Source: Halomonas campaniensis (GTDB taxonomy: Bacteria; Pseudomonadota; Gammaproteobacteria; Pseudomonadales; Halomonadaceae). From it: a stretch of DNA of 64,000 nt. Below are positions 46,622 to 55,260 of this stretch, piece by piece. Location: NCBI RefSeq assembly GCF_014193375.1, contig NZ_JACHZF010000013.1, positions 62,001 to 126,000 on the forward strand. The letters run 5' to 3'. The notes beneath the pieces were generated by a model. It ran no database searches and was not told the origin of the DNA. It was given only the letters and a program-made list of their open reading frames with translations. Within the stretch, counting starts at the first letter, position 1. The number at the start of each line of letters is the position of its first letter. The position numbers and the translations under genes were made by a program.

Positions 46622-47392
46622 ATGAGTGACGCATCTTACCGTGACGCGATCTTTTCCACACCCCTCGACCGGGTCGCGCGCTTTTCGTTCGACGAGAGGG
46701 TCGTCGCCTGCTTTCCCGACATGATCCGCCGCTCGGTGCCGGGCTACGGCCAGATACTGGGCATGCTGGGGCTGATCGCCGCCCGCCACCTGCGCCATGG
46801 CGCCCGGGTCTATGACCTGGGCTGCTCGCTGGGTGCCGCCGGGCTGGCGCTCGCCGGGCAGCTCCCCCCCGCGGCCTTCCGCTACACCGGGGTGGACCTC
46901 TCGCCGGCCATGGTGGCTCGGGCCCGGGAGACCCTGGCCGCGGAGTGCCCCGACCACGCCATGGAGGTGGTCGAGGGCGACATCCGCCGGCTGGACTACC
47001 GGCCCGCCGGCATGATCGTGCTCAACTTCACCCTGCAGTTCCTGGCGCCCGAGGATCGCGACGCCCTCATGTCCCGGCTCTACCAGGCTCTGGAGCCCGG
47101 CGGCGTGCTGGTGCTCTCCGAGAAGGTGGTAGCCGAGGACGAGCAGGAGAATGCCTGGCGGGTGGAGCGCTACCACGACTTCAAGCGCGCCAACGGCTAC
47201 AGCGACCTGGAGATCAGCCAGAAGCGCACGGCGCTGGAGAACGTGCTGGTGCCGGACACCCTGGCGGCGCACCATGCGCGCCTCGAGCGGGCGGGGTTCT
47301 CCCGCTCCCACACCTGGTTCCAGTTCCTCAACTTCGCCTCGCTGATCGCCTTCAAGGATGCGCCGGGGGCCCCGCGCGACGGTGAGACGTGA
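46622..47392 (+). CDS. cmoA: Carboxy-S-adenosyl-L-methionine synthase CmoA
   Basis: A 256-residue SAM-dependent enzyme that uses prephenate to make carboxy-SAM for wobble-uridine modification. The N-terminus DAIFSTPLDRVARFSFDERVVACFPDMI and the SAM motif YDLGCSLGAAGLAL are diagnostic, as are NFTLQFL and the GYSDLEISQKRTALENVL helix. It ends one base before the start codon of cmoB, so both come from one message. Confidence 0.96.
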   Translation: MSDASYRDAIFSTPLDRVARFSFDERVVACFPDMIRRSVPGYGQILGMLGLIAARHLRHGARVYDLGCSLGAAGLALAGQLPPAAFRYTGVDLSPAMVARARETLAAECPDHAMEVVEGDIRRLDYRPAGMIVLNFTLQFLAPEDRDALMSRLYQALEPGGVLVLSEKVVAEDEQENAWRVERYHDFKRANGYSDLEISQKRTALENVLVPDTLAAHHARLERAGFSRSHTWFQFLNFASLIAFKDAPGAPRDGET

Positions 47393-47393
47393 C

Positions 47394-48386
47394 ATGCCGA
47401 TCGTCCCCGAGCACCGCGACCTCTACCGGGCCCTGCTCGACCAGGGCCTCGACACCTGGCTGGCCCGGCTGCCCGACCAGCTGGCTCGCGGGCTGGACCG
47501 CCGGCGCCATGGCGACCTGCCGGCCTGGGAGAAGGCGGTGGCCAAGCTGCCGACGCTGCCGGAAGACCGGCAGGTGCGCCTCGACGCCGACACGGTCAGC
47601 GTCGAGCTCGCGCTCTCCGACAGCCAGCGCCGCCAGGTCGAGAACCTGCTGAGGAAGCTCGCCCCCTGGCGCAAGGGTCCCTACCGGCTTGGCGGCATCG
47701 CCATCGACACCGAGTGGCGCTCGGACTGGAAGTGGCGGCGCGTCGCGCCTCACCTGGCGCCGCTGGCCGGAAGGAAGGTCCTCGATGTCGGCGGCGGCAG
47801 CGGCTATCACGGCTGGCGCATGGCGGGGGCAGGCGCGGCCTTCGTGCTGGTGATCGACCCCTCCCCGCGCTTCTTCTGGCAGTTCCGGGCGGTGCGCCAC
47901 TTCGTCGGCGACGCCGACGGCCACCGCACCCACTTCCTGCCGGTGGGCATCGAGGAGGTCCCCGAGGGGCTCGGCTTCTTCGACACGGTCTTCTCCATGG
48001 GCGTGCTCTATCACCGCCCCTCCCCCCTGGAGCACCTGCTGCAGCTCAGGGAGACCCTGCGCCCCGGCGGCGAGCTGGTGCTGGAGACCCTGGTGGTGGA
48101 GGGCGACGAGACCACGGTACTGCTGCCGGGGGAGCGCTACGCCGCCATGCCCAACGTCTACTTCCTGCCGTCGTCGGCAGCGCTGTGCCAGTGGCTGACG
48201 CGCTGCGGGTTCGAGAACGTGCGGGTGGTGGACGAGGCGGTCACGACGACCGGGGAGCAGCGCGCCACCGAGTGGATGACCTTCCAGTCCCTGGCCGACT
48301 TTCTCGACCCCGAGGACCCGACCAGAACCCGGGAGGGCTACCCCGCCCCGCGCCGCGCGGTGGTGATGGCCAACAAGCCCAGATAA
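47394..48386 (+). CDS. cmoB: tRNA U34 carboxymethyltransferase CmoB
   Basis: A 330-residue methyltransferase-fold enzyme that moves the carboxymethyl group from carboxy-SAM to 5-hydroxyuridine 34, giving cmo5U in tRNAs that read four-fold codon boxes. Motifs: WRSDWKWRRVAPHLAPLAGRKVLDVGGGSGYHGWRM, the DPSPRFFWQF segment and VFSMGVLYHRPSPLEHL. The start at 47394 follows the cmoA stop codon immediately. The third enzyme, CmoM, is encoded about 9 kb away. Confidence 0.96.
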   Translation: MPIVPEHRDLYRALLDQGLDTWLARLPDQLARGLDRRRHGDLPAWEKAVAKLPTLPEDRQVRLDADTVSVELALSDSQRRQVENLLRKLAPWRKGPYRLGGIAIDTEWRSDWKWRRVAPHLAPLAGRKVLDVGGGSGYHGWRMAGAGAAFVLVIDPSPRFFWQFRAVRHFVGDADGHRTHFLPVGIEEVPEGLGFFDTVFSMGVLYHRPSPLEHLLQLRETLRPGGELVLETLVVEGDETTVLLPGERYAAMPNVYFLPSSAALCQWLTRCGFENVRVVDEAVTTTGEQRATEWMTFQSLADFLDPEDPTRTREGYPAPRRAVVMANKPR

Positions 48387-48406
48387 TCCCCTTCGCTACC
48401 GCGAGA

Positions 48407-48515
48407 GGCGCCGGGGGCAGGCCGAAGAGGGGGTCCTATGCCAGGGATGGCATCGGTAGCGCCCAGGGATGGGTTCACAGCGCCTCCTCGCAGGCTTGTC
48501 GACGGATCAGCCCCG
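48407..48515. repeat. Family B 3'-end repeat, copy 3 (inverted)
   Basis: In plus orientation it begins GGCGCCGGGGGCAGG 21 bases after the cmoB stop codon. It is inverted relative to the other three copies on the map, but has the same orientation relative to the gene it follows. It lies between the convergent cmoB and cysN. Confidence 0.87.
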
Positions 48516-48553
48516 AGCTCCTGGTACTCAGGTGCAGTGGCCCGGGGCTGAGA

Positions 48554-50005
48554 TTATTTCAACAGCTTGCGAATATCCTTCGCCTCCCAGTGGGGGAAGT
48601 ACCGGCGCACCAGGGCATTGAGCTCCAGTTCGAAGCCGGCCCAGTCCACCTCGGTGGCCCTCGGCGACTCGCCCTCACTCTCGCTGTCCACCACGGCGCG
48701 GATCATGCCCGCCCCCACCGTGACGTTGGAGAGCCGGTCGATGACGATGAAGCTGCCGGTGCCGGGGCTGGTGGCGTAGTCATCCAGCGGCACCTCGGCG
48801 GTGAGCGCCACCCGGCAGCGGGCGATGGCGTTGAGCTCGAGGCGCTCGGCCGGCAGTCGCTCCAGAGTGTTGACGTCCACCTGGTGGAGGATCTCCGCCA
48901 CCTGCCCCGCCACCGAACGCCCCGCCAGGCGGATGTCTACCTGGCGACCCGGCGCCAGCGGCTGGTCGTGCATCCACACGATGTCGGCCTCGAAGGCGCT
49001 GGACATCGCCACCTCGCCGTCCGCGGCGACGATCCAGTCGCCCCGGGAGATGTCGATCTCGTCCGCCAGGGTCACGGTGATCGCCTGGCCGGGGAAGGCC
49101 TCTTCCAGGTCGCCGTCGAAGGTGACGATGCGCTCCACCGTGGAGCGCCTGCCCGAGGGCAGCACCCGAACCGCCTGTCCGGGGCGCAGGATCCCCGCCT
49201 CCAGGGTGCCCGCGTAGCCGCGGAAGTCCAGGTTGGGCCGGTTGACGACCTGAACCGGCAGGCGCAGGTCGGTCAGGTTGCGGTCGCGGCTGATCTCGAC
49301 GCTCTCCAGCAGCTCCAGCAGGGTCGGCCCGGGCCTCCCGTCGACCCGATACCAGGGCATCGCCTCGCTGCGGTTGACCACGTTGTCGCCCTTGAGCGCC
49401 GAGAGCGGCACGAAGCGGATGTCGCGGGCCGACAGCTGGTCGGCGATCGTGCGGTACTCGGCGACGATCTCGTCATAGCGCGCCTGGGAGTAGTCGACCA
49501 GGTCCATCTTGTTGACCGCCACCACCAGGTGCTGGATGCCCAGCAGGTCGGCGATGAAGCTGTGCCGACGGGTCTGGGTCTGCACCCCGTGGCGGGCATC
49601 GATCAGGATGATCGCCAGGCTCGCCGTGGAGGCCCCGGTGGCCATGTTGCGGGTGTACTGCTCGTGGCCCGGGGTGTCGGCGATGATGAACTTGCGCCGG
49701 TCGGTGGAGAAGAAGCGATAGGCCACGTCGATGGTGATGCCCTGCTCCCGCTCGGATTGCAGGCCGTCCACCAGCAGGGCCAGGTCGACCTCCTCGCCGG
49801 TGGTGCCACTCTTCTTCGAGTCCCGAGTGATCGCGGCGAGCTGGTCGTCGAAGATCATCTTGGAGTCGTGGAGCAGCCGGCCGATCAGCGTCGACTTGCC
49901 GTCATCCACGCTGCCGCAGGTGATGAAGCGCAGCAGGTCCTTGTTCTCGTGCTCGTGCAGGTACTGCTCGATATTGTCCGCTATTAGAGAAGACTGATGG
50001 GCCAT
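48554..50005 (-). CDS. cysN: Sulfate adenylyltransferase subunit 1 (GTPase) CysN
   Basis: A 483-residue EF-Tu-like GTPase that drives sulfate activation to adenosine 5'-phosphosulfate together with CysD. G motifs: GSVDDGKST (31-39), [17 protein letters not shown] and NKMDLVDYS. The length matches stand-alone CysN; there is no fused APS kinase (CysC) domain. It lies downstream of cysD, separated by a long palindromic repeat. Confidence 0.96.
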   Translation of the reverse strand: MAHQSSLIADNIEQYLHEHENKDLLRFITCGSVDDGKSTLIGRLLHDSKMIFDDQLAAITRDSKKSGTTGEEVDLALLVDGLQSEREQGITIDVAYRFFSTDRRKFIIADTPGHEQYTRNMATGASTASLAIILIDARHGVQTQTRRHSFIADLLGIQHLVVAVNKMDLVDYSQARYDEIVAEYRTIADQLSARDIRFVPLSALKGDNVVNRSEAMPWYRVDGRPGPTLLELLESVEISRDRNLTDLRLPVQVVNRPNLDFRGYAGTLEAGILRPGQAVRVLPSGRRSTVERIVTFDGDLEEAFPGQAITVTLADEIDISRGDWIVAADGEVAMSSAFEADIVWMHDQPLAPGRQVDIRLAGRSVAGQVAEILHQVDVNTLERLPAERLELNAIARCRVALTAEVPLDDYATSPGTGSFIVIDRLSNVTVGAGMIRAVVDSESEGESPRATEVDWAGFELELNALVRRYFPHWEAKDIRKLLK

Positions 50006-50033
50006 TTCGATACCCTATTAATCTTTAAACAGG

Positions 50034-50168
50034 CGCTGAGCGAAAAGTCAGCGAGCGATGGCCAGACAAGGCGAACAGAGGCGAAAGAGCGGAGTTTACT
50101 GTAGTAAATGAGCATCTTGAGCCGATGTTCAACGCCGTATGGCCGAGCGCAGCGAGTTTTCGCCAGCG
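50034..50168. repeat. Family C long imperfect palindrome between cysD and cysN
   Basis: A 135-base imperfect palindrome. The ends are CGCTGAGCGAAAA and its near-complement TTTTCGCCAGCG; the centre is GGAGTTTACTGTAGTAAATGAGC. It fills nearly all of the gap between the two cys genes and ends just before the cysD stop codon. Only one copy is in this window, but its form is that of a dispersed palindromic element. Confidence 0.7.
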
Positions 50169-50169
50169 A

Positions 50170-51141
50170 CTAGAAATACCCCTCGCGCTTCTTCCTCTCC
50201 ATGGAGCCGGCCTGGTCGTGGTCGATGGCGCGGCCGCTGCGCTCGCTGGTCCGCGTCAGCAGCATCTCCTGGATGATCTCGGGCAGGGTGGCGGCCGTGG
50301 ACTCCACCGCGCCGGTGAGCGGGTAGCAGCCCAGGGTGCGGAAGCGCACCCACTTCTCCTCGGGCACCTCGCCCTCGGCCAGCGGCATCCGCTCGTCGTC
50401 GACCATGATCAGCATGCCGTCGCGCTCCACCACCGGGCGCGGGGCGCTGAAGTAGAGCGGCACGATGGGAATCTGCTCCAGGTGGATGTACTGCCAGATG
50501 TCCAGCTCGGTCCAGTTGGAGAGCGGGAAGGCGCGAATCGACTCGCCCTTGTTGACCCGGGCGTTGTAGAGGTTCCACAGCTCGGGCCGCTGGTTCTTCG
50601 GGTCCCAGCGGTGGTGGCGGTCGCGGAAGGAGAAGACCCGCTCCTTGGCACGGCTCGCCTCCTCGTCGCGGCGCGCGCCGCCGAAGGCGGCGTCGAAGCC
50701 GTACTTGTCCAGGGCCTGCTTGAGCGCCGCGGTCTTCATCACGTCGGTGTAGCCGCTCGAGCCGTGGTCGAAGGGGTTGATGCCGGCGGCCCGCCCCTCC
50801 TCGTTGGTGTGCACCAGCAGTTCCATGCCCGCCTCGGCGGCCATGCGGTCGCGGAAGGCGATCATCTCGCGGAACTTCCAGGTGGTGTCCACATGCAGCA
50901 GCGGGAACGGCGGCGGCCCGGGATAGAAGGCCTTGCGTGCCAGGTGCAGCATCACCGAGGAGTCCTTGCCGATGGAGTAGAGCATCACCGGATTGCGGAA
51001 TTCCGCCGCCACCTCGCGCAGGATGTGGATCGACTCGGCCTCGAGCTGCTGCAGGTGGGTCAGCCGACGGGGCGACAGCGCGGGAGGCGCGCCGGCGGCC
51101 CGGGGGGGCGACTCGGGGGTCGCGGCGTGAAGGGTGGTCAT
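50170..51141 (-). CDS. cysD: Sulfate adenylyltransferase subunit 2 CysD
   Basis: A 323-residue PP-loop ATP pyrophosphatase of assimilatory sulfate activation. The PP motif is [10 protein letters not shown] (56-65), followed by [13 protein letters not shown] and [20 protein letters not shown]. The C-terminal [12 protein letters not shown] and RKKREGYF tail is complete. The N-terminus before [14 protein letters not shown] is about 20 residues longer than in E. coli. The start at 51141 is preceded by GAGGTA; an upstream in-frame ATG at 51180 is less likely. Confidence 0.95.
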   Translation of the reverse strand: MTTLHAATPESPPRAAGAPPALSPRRLTHLQQLEAESIHILREVAAEFRNPVMLYSIGKDSSVMLHLARKAFYPGPPPFPLLHVDTTWKFREMIAFRDRMAAEAGMELLVHTNEEGRAAGINPFDHGSSGYTDVMKTAALKQALDKYGFDAAFGGARRDEEASRAKERVFSFRDRHHRWDPKNQRPELWNLYNARVNKGESIRAFPLSNWTELDIWQYIHLEQIPIVPLYFSAPRPVVERDGMLIMVDDERMPLAEGEVPEEKWVRFRTLGCYPLTGAVESTAATLPEIIQEMLLTRTSERSGRAIDHDQAGSMERKKREGYF

Positions 51142-51203
51142 GGCCCGGTACCTCGCATGACGTTGGGCAGGAAAGGTCATGCGAGCAGGGTAACGCCGGG
51201 CCA

Positions 51204-51248
51204 GTAATAACCCAAAAGAATTAATGACTATCTTTTTATAGCCAAAAC
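51204..51248 (-). promoter_or_regulatory. AT-rich cysD promoter/CysB-type region
   Basis: About 45 bases of strikingly AT-rich sequence (for example ATAGTCATTAATTC on the minus strand) lie 60-105 bases upstream of the cysD start in an otherwise GC-rich genome. Promoters of sulfate assimilation genes activated by CysB commonly have such sequence. I cannot assign -10 and -35 boxes with confidence. Confidence 0.35.
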
Positions 51249-51270
51249 ACCATCTCGAGGCGCCGTGGCC

Positions 51271-52008
51271 TCAGAGGTCCACCCGCTCCACCCAGGTCTC
51301 CAGGTCGTCGTCGCGCAGGTCGATGACCCGGTAGCCGGGACGCGAGGCCTCGTCGATGGCGAAGGTCTCGGCGCCGGGCAGGAACTGGTCGGTGGTGGAG
51401 GGGCAGGCATAGACCGCCACCTCGCCCGCCTCCAGGCGCTGGTGGCTGGCGAAGGCCTGATGGACGTGGCCGCAGAGGATGGCGCGCACCTGGCCGAAGG
51501 CGGCCAGGGTCTGCCAGAAGGCCTCGCGGTCCTCGAGGCCCAGGGCATCGATCCACGCCGACCCCACCGACAGCGGCGGATGGTGCATGACCAGCAGGGT
51601 CGGCCGGTCGTCCTCCTCGAGGCGCTCGGCCAGGGAGGCCAGCCCCTCGGGGCCCAGCGCGCCATGGGGCTGGCCGCTGACCCGGGTGTCGAGCATCAGG
51701 ATCCGCCAGGCATCGAGGTCGAGCTCATCGAGCAGCTCGCGGCTCTCGGCCATCAGCGCGGGGTCGTCATGGTTGCCGGCCAGCCAGAACCAGGGCGCCG
51801 CGAGCCGCCCCAGGGTGGCCACGGCCAGCTGGTAGGAGCCCGCCGTCTCGTCGTTGCTGATGTCGCCGGTGACCAGCACCATGTCCGGCCGCTCGCGGTT
51901 GACCGCCTCGACCACCGCCTCGAGCTGGCGCAGCGGGAAGCCGGCCCGGGCGCGGGCGTCGGGGTCGGCATGCAGGTGGCAGTCGCTGATCTGGACCAGG
52001 CGTGACAT
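51271..52008 (-). CDS. cpdA: 3',5'-cyclic AMP phosphodiesterase CpdA (metallophosphoesterase)
   Basis: A 245-residue class III phosphodiesterase. The metal ligands lie in QISDCHLHADP, TGDISND, GNHDD, MHHPP and CGHVHQ, complete and in order. CpdA lowers cellular cyclic AMP in E. coli and Pseudomonas. The assignment is helped by its neighbours: nudF, a DUF1249 gene and cpdA occur together in many gammaproteobacteria. The start at 52008 begins the family sequence (MSRLVQISD). Confidence 0.88.
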   Translation of the reverse strand: MSRLVQISDCHLHADPDARARAGFPLRQLEAVVEAVNRERPDMVLVTGDISNDETAGSYQLAVATLGRLAAPWFWLAGNHDDPALMAESRELLDELDLDAWRILMLDTRVSGQPHGALGPEGLASLAERLEEDDRPTLLVMHHPPLSVGSAWIDALGLEDREAFWQTLAAFGQVRAILCGHVHQAFASHQRLEAGEVAVYACPSTTDQFLPGAETFAIDEASRPGYRVIDLRDDDLETWVERVDL

Positions 52009-52102
52009 CGGGACGGCATCTCCTCGGGGCGGCCGGTGGCGGGACACGGCAGCGATGGTATCGGGGCAGCGGTGACGCGGGAACGGGGTCAGGGGCTCGC
52101 GT

Positions 52103-52549
52103 TCAGGGAAGTTCGGGCAGGTCCAGGGAGTGGCCGTGGGCCAGCCCATGCTCCAGCCACTCACCGAGGAAGCGGTTGAGCTGCAGCTTCTCGTCGGGCT
52201 GGTGCATGCGCGCATTGGGGTAGCGGTAGCGGCCGTGGAAATGGCGCTGGCGCTGGAAGTCGGTGACCTCGGCCATGCGCACGTCATGGTAGAGGTGCAC
52301 CCGCATGCAGGGCGTGTCGATGAGCGAGTCGAGCACGCTGCGCTGGGAGACGCGCACGATGCTGGTGTAGGGGGCTCGCTCGAGCACCTCGAGGCTAAGC
52401 ACGCCAAGGCCGCGACCGTCATTGACCAGCTCCACCTCACGGCACTCGCCGGCCTCCAGGTCACCCAGCAGGCGCACCAGCCGCAGGAAGTTGGCGGAAC
52501 ACTCCCCCTGCAGGGTCCTCAGGTCGGTCACATAGGCGCTTCTCGACAC
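52103..52549 (-). CDS. yqiB: DUF1249 (YqiB-like) protein
   Basis: A 148-residue protein matching the DUF1249/YqiB family by its size, neighbours and segments YVTDLRTLQGECSANFLRLVRLL and MRVHLYHDVRMAEVTDFQRQRHFHGRYRYPN. The function is unknown. The start is a GTG at 52549, one base after the nudF stop codon, with an excellent GAGGAGG ribosome site inside the end of nudF, so translation is probably coupled. No catalytic motif is visible. Confidence 0.85.
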   Translation of the reverse strand: MSRSAYVTDLRTLQGECSANFLRLVRLLGDLEAGECREVELVNDGRGLGVLSLEVLERAPYTSIVRVSQRSVLDSLIDTPCMRVHLYHDVRMAEVTDFQRQRHFHGRYRYPNARMHQPDEKLQLNRFLGEWLEHGLAHGHSLDLPELP

Positions 52550-52550
52550 G

Positions 52551-53192
52551 CTACCTCCTCGCTCGCAATGATGCGCGTTCGTTCGCCAGCCAGTGGAAGG
52601 CGATCAGACACATGGCATTGTCGAGTCGCCCGGCCTGAAGGAGTTCCCAGGCCCTGACAAACGGTAGCACATGCACGCGGATGTCCTCGTGCTCCTCGTC
52701 GAGGCCGTGCACGCCGCCGAGGCCCGCGCTGTCGACCAGGCCACAGAACAGGGTGACCCGCTCGTCGCAGGCACCGGGGCTGGGATAGTAGGCATGCAGC
52801 TCGATCAGCTCGTCGACCCGGGCACCGGCCTCCTCCAGGGACTCGCGGCGCGCCACCTCGGCGGCACTCTCGCCCCGCTCCACCAGCCCGGCCACCACCT
52901 CGAGCTTCCAGGGCGACTCGGGGTCGTCCAGGGCCCCGGCGCGGAACTGCTCGACCAGCACCACGGCATCGCGCTCCACGTCGTAGAGCAGCACGCCCAC
53001 GGCATCGTGGCGGTGATGGACCTCACGCACCATCGCGTCGCTCCAGCCCCCCTCGAAGAGGCGATGGCGCAGGTGCAGCGCCTCCAGGCGGAAGAAGCCC
53101 TGATGCAGGCAGCGACGCTCCAGCAGCTCCACGTCGGCGACGGTGAAGGGCGCCGCCGCGGCGAGGTCTCGACCCTCCGGCGAGTCACTCAT
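52551..53192 (-). CDS. nudF: ADP-ribose pyrophosphatase (Nudix)
   Basis: A 213-residue Nudix hydrolase that splits ADP-ribose to AMP and ribose-5-phosphate. The Nudix box reads GLVERGESAAEVARRESLEEAGARV, matching GX5EX7REUXEEXGU. The N-terminal segment with VEQFRAGALDD and the C-terminal HEDIRVHVLPF fit NudF. It is the first gene of the nudF-yqiB-cpdA set. Confidence 0.94.
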   Translation of the reverse strand: MSDSPEGRDLAAAAPFTVADVELLERRCLHQGFFRLEALHLRHRLFEGGWSDAMVREVHHRHDAVGVLLYDVERDAVVLVEQFRAGALDDPESPWKLEVVAGLVERGESAAEVARRESLEEAGARVDELIELHAYYPSPGACDERVTLFCGLVDSAGLGGVHGLDEEHEDIRVHVLPFVRAWELLQAGRLDNAMCLIAFHWLANERASLRARR

Positions 53193-53291
53193 GGCGGTCT
53201 CCGGTCACGCAAAGGGCCCATTATCATGACCGGGGACATCGATGCCAAGCGTCTCGCCCTGAGATCGGAGCAGCAACGCTCGAGGCTGTTC

Positions 53292-53406
53292 CGGCGACAG
53301 GCCCCGGAGCGCCGGACCGTCGAGGGGGCGCTGTAAACCCCTCCCTGGGCGCTACCGATGCCATCCCTGGCATAGAACCCCCTCTTCGACCTGTCCCCGG
53401 CGCCTT
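53292..53406. repeat. Family B 3'-end repeat, copy 4
   Basis: Read on the minus strand it begins GGCGCCGGGGACAGGTC about 12 bases after the stop codon of the TPR protein gene. It has a short extra segment at its far end compared with the other copies. It lies in the 225-base gap upstream of nudF, where I see nothing else. Confidence 0.85.
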
Positions 53407-53417
53407 TCGCTATCACA

Positions 53418-54077
53418 CTAGAGCCGCTCCAGCAGCGCCCGGGCCTCCTCGCGCAGCGCCTCGTCGGAGGCATCACGGTCAGGGCGGGCTTCACCTTCCA
53501 CGGCGCGGCGGGCGTGCTCGCGGGCCTCGTCGCGGCGCCCCTCCTCGGCGAGGAAGGCGGCATAGTAGAAGTTGACGTCGATGCCCTCGGGGCGGATCGA
53601 CAGCGCCTGCTGGAACATCCGCTCGGCGGTGCCGCTGTCGCCGAAGCCCACCAGCCCGCCGGGCACCCGGTCATAGAGGGCGCCCAGGGTCACGTAGGCG
53701 GAGCCGTCGGCGCCGCGGGGGTCGAGCTCCACGGCGCGCTCCAGGGCATCGCGGGCCGCCCGGGCGCTGGAGAGCGCCCCCAGGCCGCTGCGCTCCCGGG
53801 CGTGGGAGGCCTCGATGATGCCGTGCCAGACCCGCGGCAGCGCCTCGTCGGGGTGCTCGGCCACCAGCCGCTCGGCCTGCCCGGCCAGCGACTTGAGGCC
53901 CTCGCGGCGCTCACCCTCGGGCTGCTCGGTGATCAGGCGCTCCCAGTGATTCTTCATCCCTTCCACCCGGGCCTCCCAGGCATGGGCGGCGGCCAGCGGC
54001 AGGGCGGCGAGGCCGAGGCTCAGCCCCAGGCTCAGACTCAGGCCCTTGGCGGTATTCAGCAGGCGACGTCGAAACAT
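53418..54077 (-). CDS. Exported TPR-containing protein
   Basis: A 219-residue protein. The signal peptide (MFRRRLLNTAKG, then a leucine-rich core ending AAAHAWEA) predicts export to the periplasm. The mature part is helical with TPR-like units such as LERAVELDPRGADGSAYVTLGALYDR and AERMFQQALSIRPEGIDVNFYYAAFLAEEGRRDEAREHARRAV. No enzymatic motif is present. It may assemble envelope complexes, but no partner gene is adjacent. The start at 54077 has AAGGAG upstream; a longer in-frame reading adds 31 unlikely residues. Confidence 0.75.
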   Translation of the reverse strand: MFRRRLLNTAKGLSLSLGLSLGLAALPLAAAHAWEARVEGMKNHWERLITEQPEGERREGLKSLAGQAERLVAEHPDEALPRVWHGIIEASHARERSGLGALSSARAARDALERAVELDPRGADGSAYVTLGALYDRVPGGLVGFGDSGTAERMFQQALSIRPEGIDVNFYYAAFLAEEGRRDEAREHARRAVEGEARPDRDASDEALREEARALLERL

Positions 54078-54229
54078 GGCGAAACTCCTTGCAGGGTGTT
54101 GTGGTTGTTGGGTGATACCTCCACCCGCAATGTAACGAACGTTTGAATTAATCACCAGCCACGCCTTCACTTGGCCCTGCCGGGTGCATGGCGTATGGTC
54201 CCGCCAGACGCAAGCGTGCGAGGAAGAGC

Positions 54230-54769
54230 ATGAAAGGCCGCAACATGACCCGCTGGCGCGACCCCGCCAAGGACCCGCGCCAGGAACCCAAGAGCCACCT
54301 GATCACCGCCGAGGGTGCCGAGCGGCTGCGCGGCATCCTCGACCACCTCTCGCGGGTCAAGCGCCCCGCCCTCTCGGCCAAGGTCGGCGAGGCGGCCGCG
54401 CTGGGTGACCGCTCAGAGAACGCCGATTACACCTACAACAAGAAGGAGCTCAACCGGGTGATCGCCCGGATCCGCTACCTGACCAAGCGACTCGATGAGC
54501 TGACCGTGGTGGACCGGCTGCCGGCAGACACCGGGAAGGTCTACTTCGGGGCCTTCGTCACCCTGGAGGACGAGGAGGGCGAGGAGATGGCGATCCGCAT
54601 CGTCGGCCACGACGAGATCGATCCGGCGAAGCGCTGGATCAGCGTCGACTCGCCGCTGGCCAGGGCCCTGCTCGGCAAGCCCCTGGACGAGGAGGTGACG
54701 GTGGCCGCCCCGGGAGGCGTGACCACCTATGTGATCACCGAGATCGCCTATCGCGACCCTCAGGCATAG
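54230..54769 (+). CDS. greB: Transcription elongation factor GreB
   Basis: A 179-residue Gre factor that rescues backtracked RNA polymerase by inducing cleavage of the nascent RNA. The N-terminal coiled coil has the tip LGDRSENADYTYNKKELNRV, whose acidic residues D and E reach the active site; the C-terminal FKBP-like domain has KRWISVDSPLARALLGK. The YTYNKK variant and the RYLTKRL segment indicate GreB and not GreA. ATG 54230 has GAGGAAG upstream; ATG 54245 is a possible alternative start and gives a length closer to E. coli GreB (158). Confidence 0.93.
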   Translation: MKGRNMTRWRDPAKDPRQEPKSHLITAEGAERLRGILDHLSRVKRPALSAKVGEAAALGDRSENADYTYNKKELNRVIARIRYLTKRLDELTVVDRLPADTGKVYFGAFVTLEDEEGEEMAIRIVGHDEIDPAKRWISVDSPLARALLGKPLDEEVTVAAPGGVTTYVITEIAYRDPQA

Positions 54770-54779
54770 GAGCCATGCC

Positions 54780-55037
54780 ATGCCGGTAGTCTTCCGCTAC
54801 AAGGGCATCAGATTCTTCTTCTATTCCAACGAGGGCAATCCGTTGGAGCCCATGCACATTCACGCCGAGAGCGGGGAGGGAGAAGCGAAGATCTGGCTCG
54901 AGCCTCAGGTCGCTATTGCTACCAGCGCTGGCTACAATCGGAAGCAGCTGTCACAGCTCATGCAGCTGGTGGAAGCACATCGTGACGAGATCGAGAGGGC
55001 CTGGAATGAGCATTTCCGCCAAGACCGTCAGCTTTGA
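54780..55037 (+). CDS. DUF4160 protein (module with DUF2442)
   Basis: An 85-residue protein: VVFRYKGIRFFFYSNEGNPLEPMHIHAESGEGEAKIWLEP is typical of DUF4160, including the PMHIHAE motif. The 3' end overlaps the next gene by 32 bases. DUF4160 and DUF2442 genes are frequently paired in bacterial genomes and have been suggested as a toxin-antitoxin-like unit; I know of no proven activity. Codon use and base composition are less GC-rich than in the flanking greB and rsmC genes, hinting at acquisition. Confidence 0.82.
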   Translation: MPVVFRYKGIRFFFYSNEGNPLEPMHIHAESGEGEAKIWLEPQVAIATSAGYNRKQLSQLMQLVEAHRDEIERAWNEHFRQDRQL

Positions 55038-55260
55038 CGACTACACCATGTGGGTCGAGCTGGATGACGGCAGGACGCTCGGAATCCCGCTGGCGTGGTT
55101 TCCGCGTCTCCTGCATGCCAGCCCCGCCGAACGCGACGCGTGCCATATCAGCTATTCGGGCAAGGGATTGCATTGGGATGAGCTCGATGAGGACATCTCT
55201 GTCGAAGGCCTGCTTGCCGGCCGTGGCGACCTGACGCAGCACCACGAGCGCGTCGCCTGA
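55006..55260 (+). CDS. DUF2442 protein (module with DUF4160)
   Basis: An 84-residue protein starting MSISAKTVSFDDYTMWVELDDGRTLGIPLAWFPRLLHA, which fits DUF2442 (a domain of the form V.F.D..L.V.L.DGR.I.VPL.WFP.L). It ends two bases before the convergent rsmC stop codon. It overlaps the DUF4160 gene by 32 bases in another frame, so the two are co-translated. As in similar pairs, one may neutralise or regulate the other; DNA binding by the DUF2442 partner is conjecture. Confidence 0.82.
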   Translation: MSISAKTVSFDDYTMWVELDDGRTLGIPLAWFPRLLHASPAERDACHISYSGKGLHWDELDEDISVEGLLAGRGDLTQHHERVA

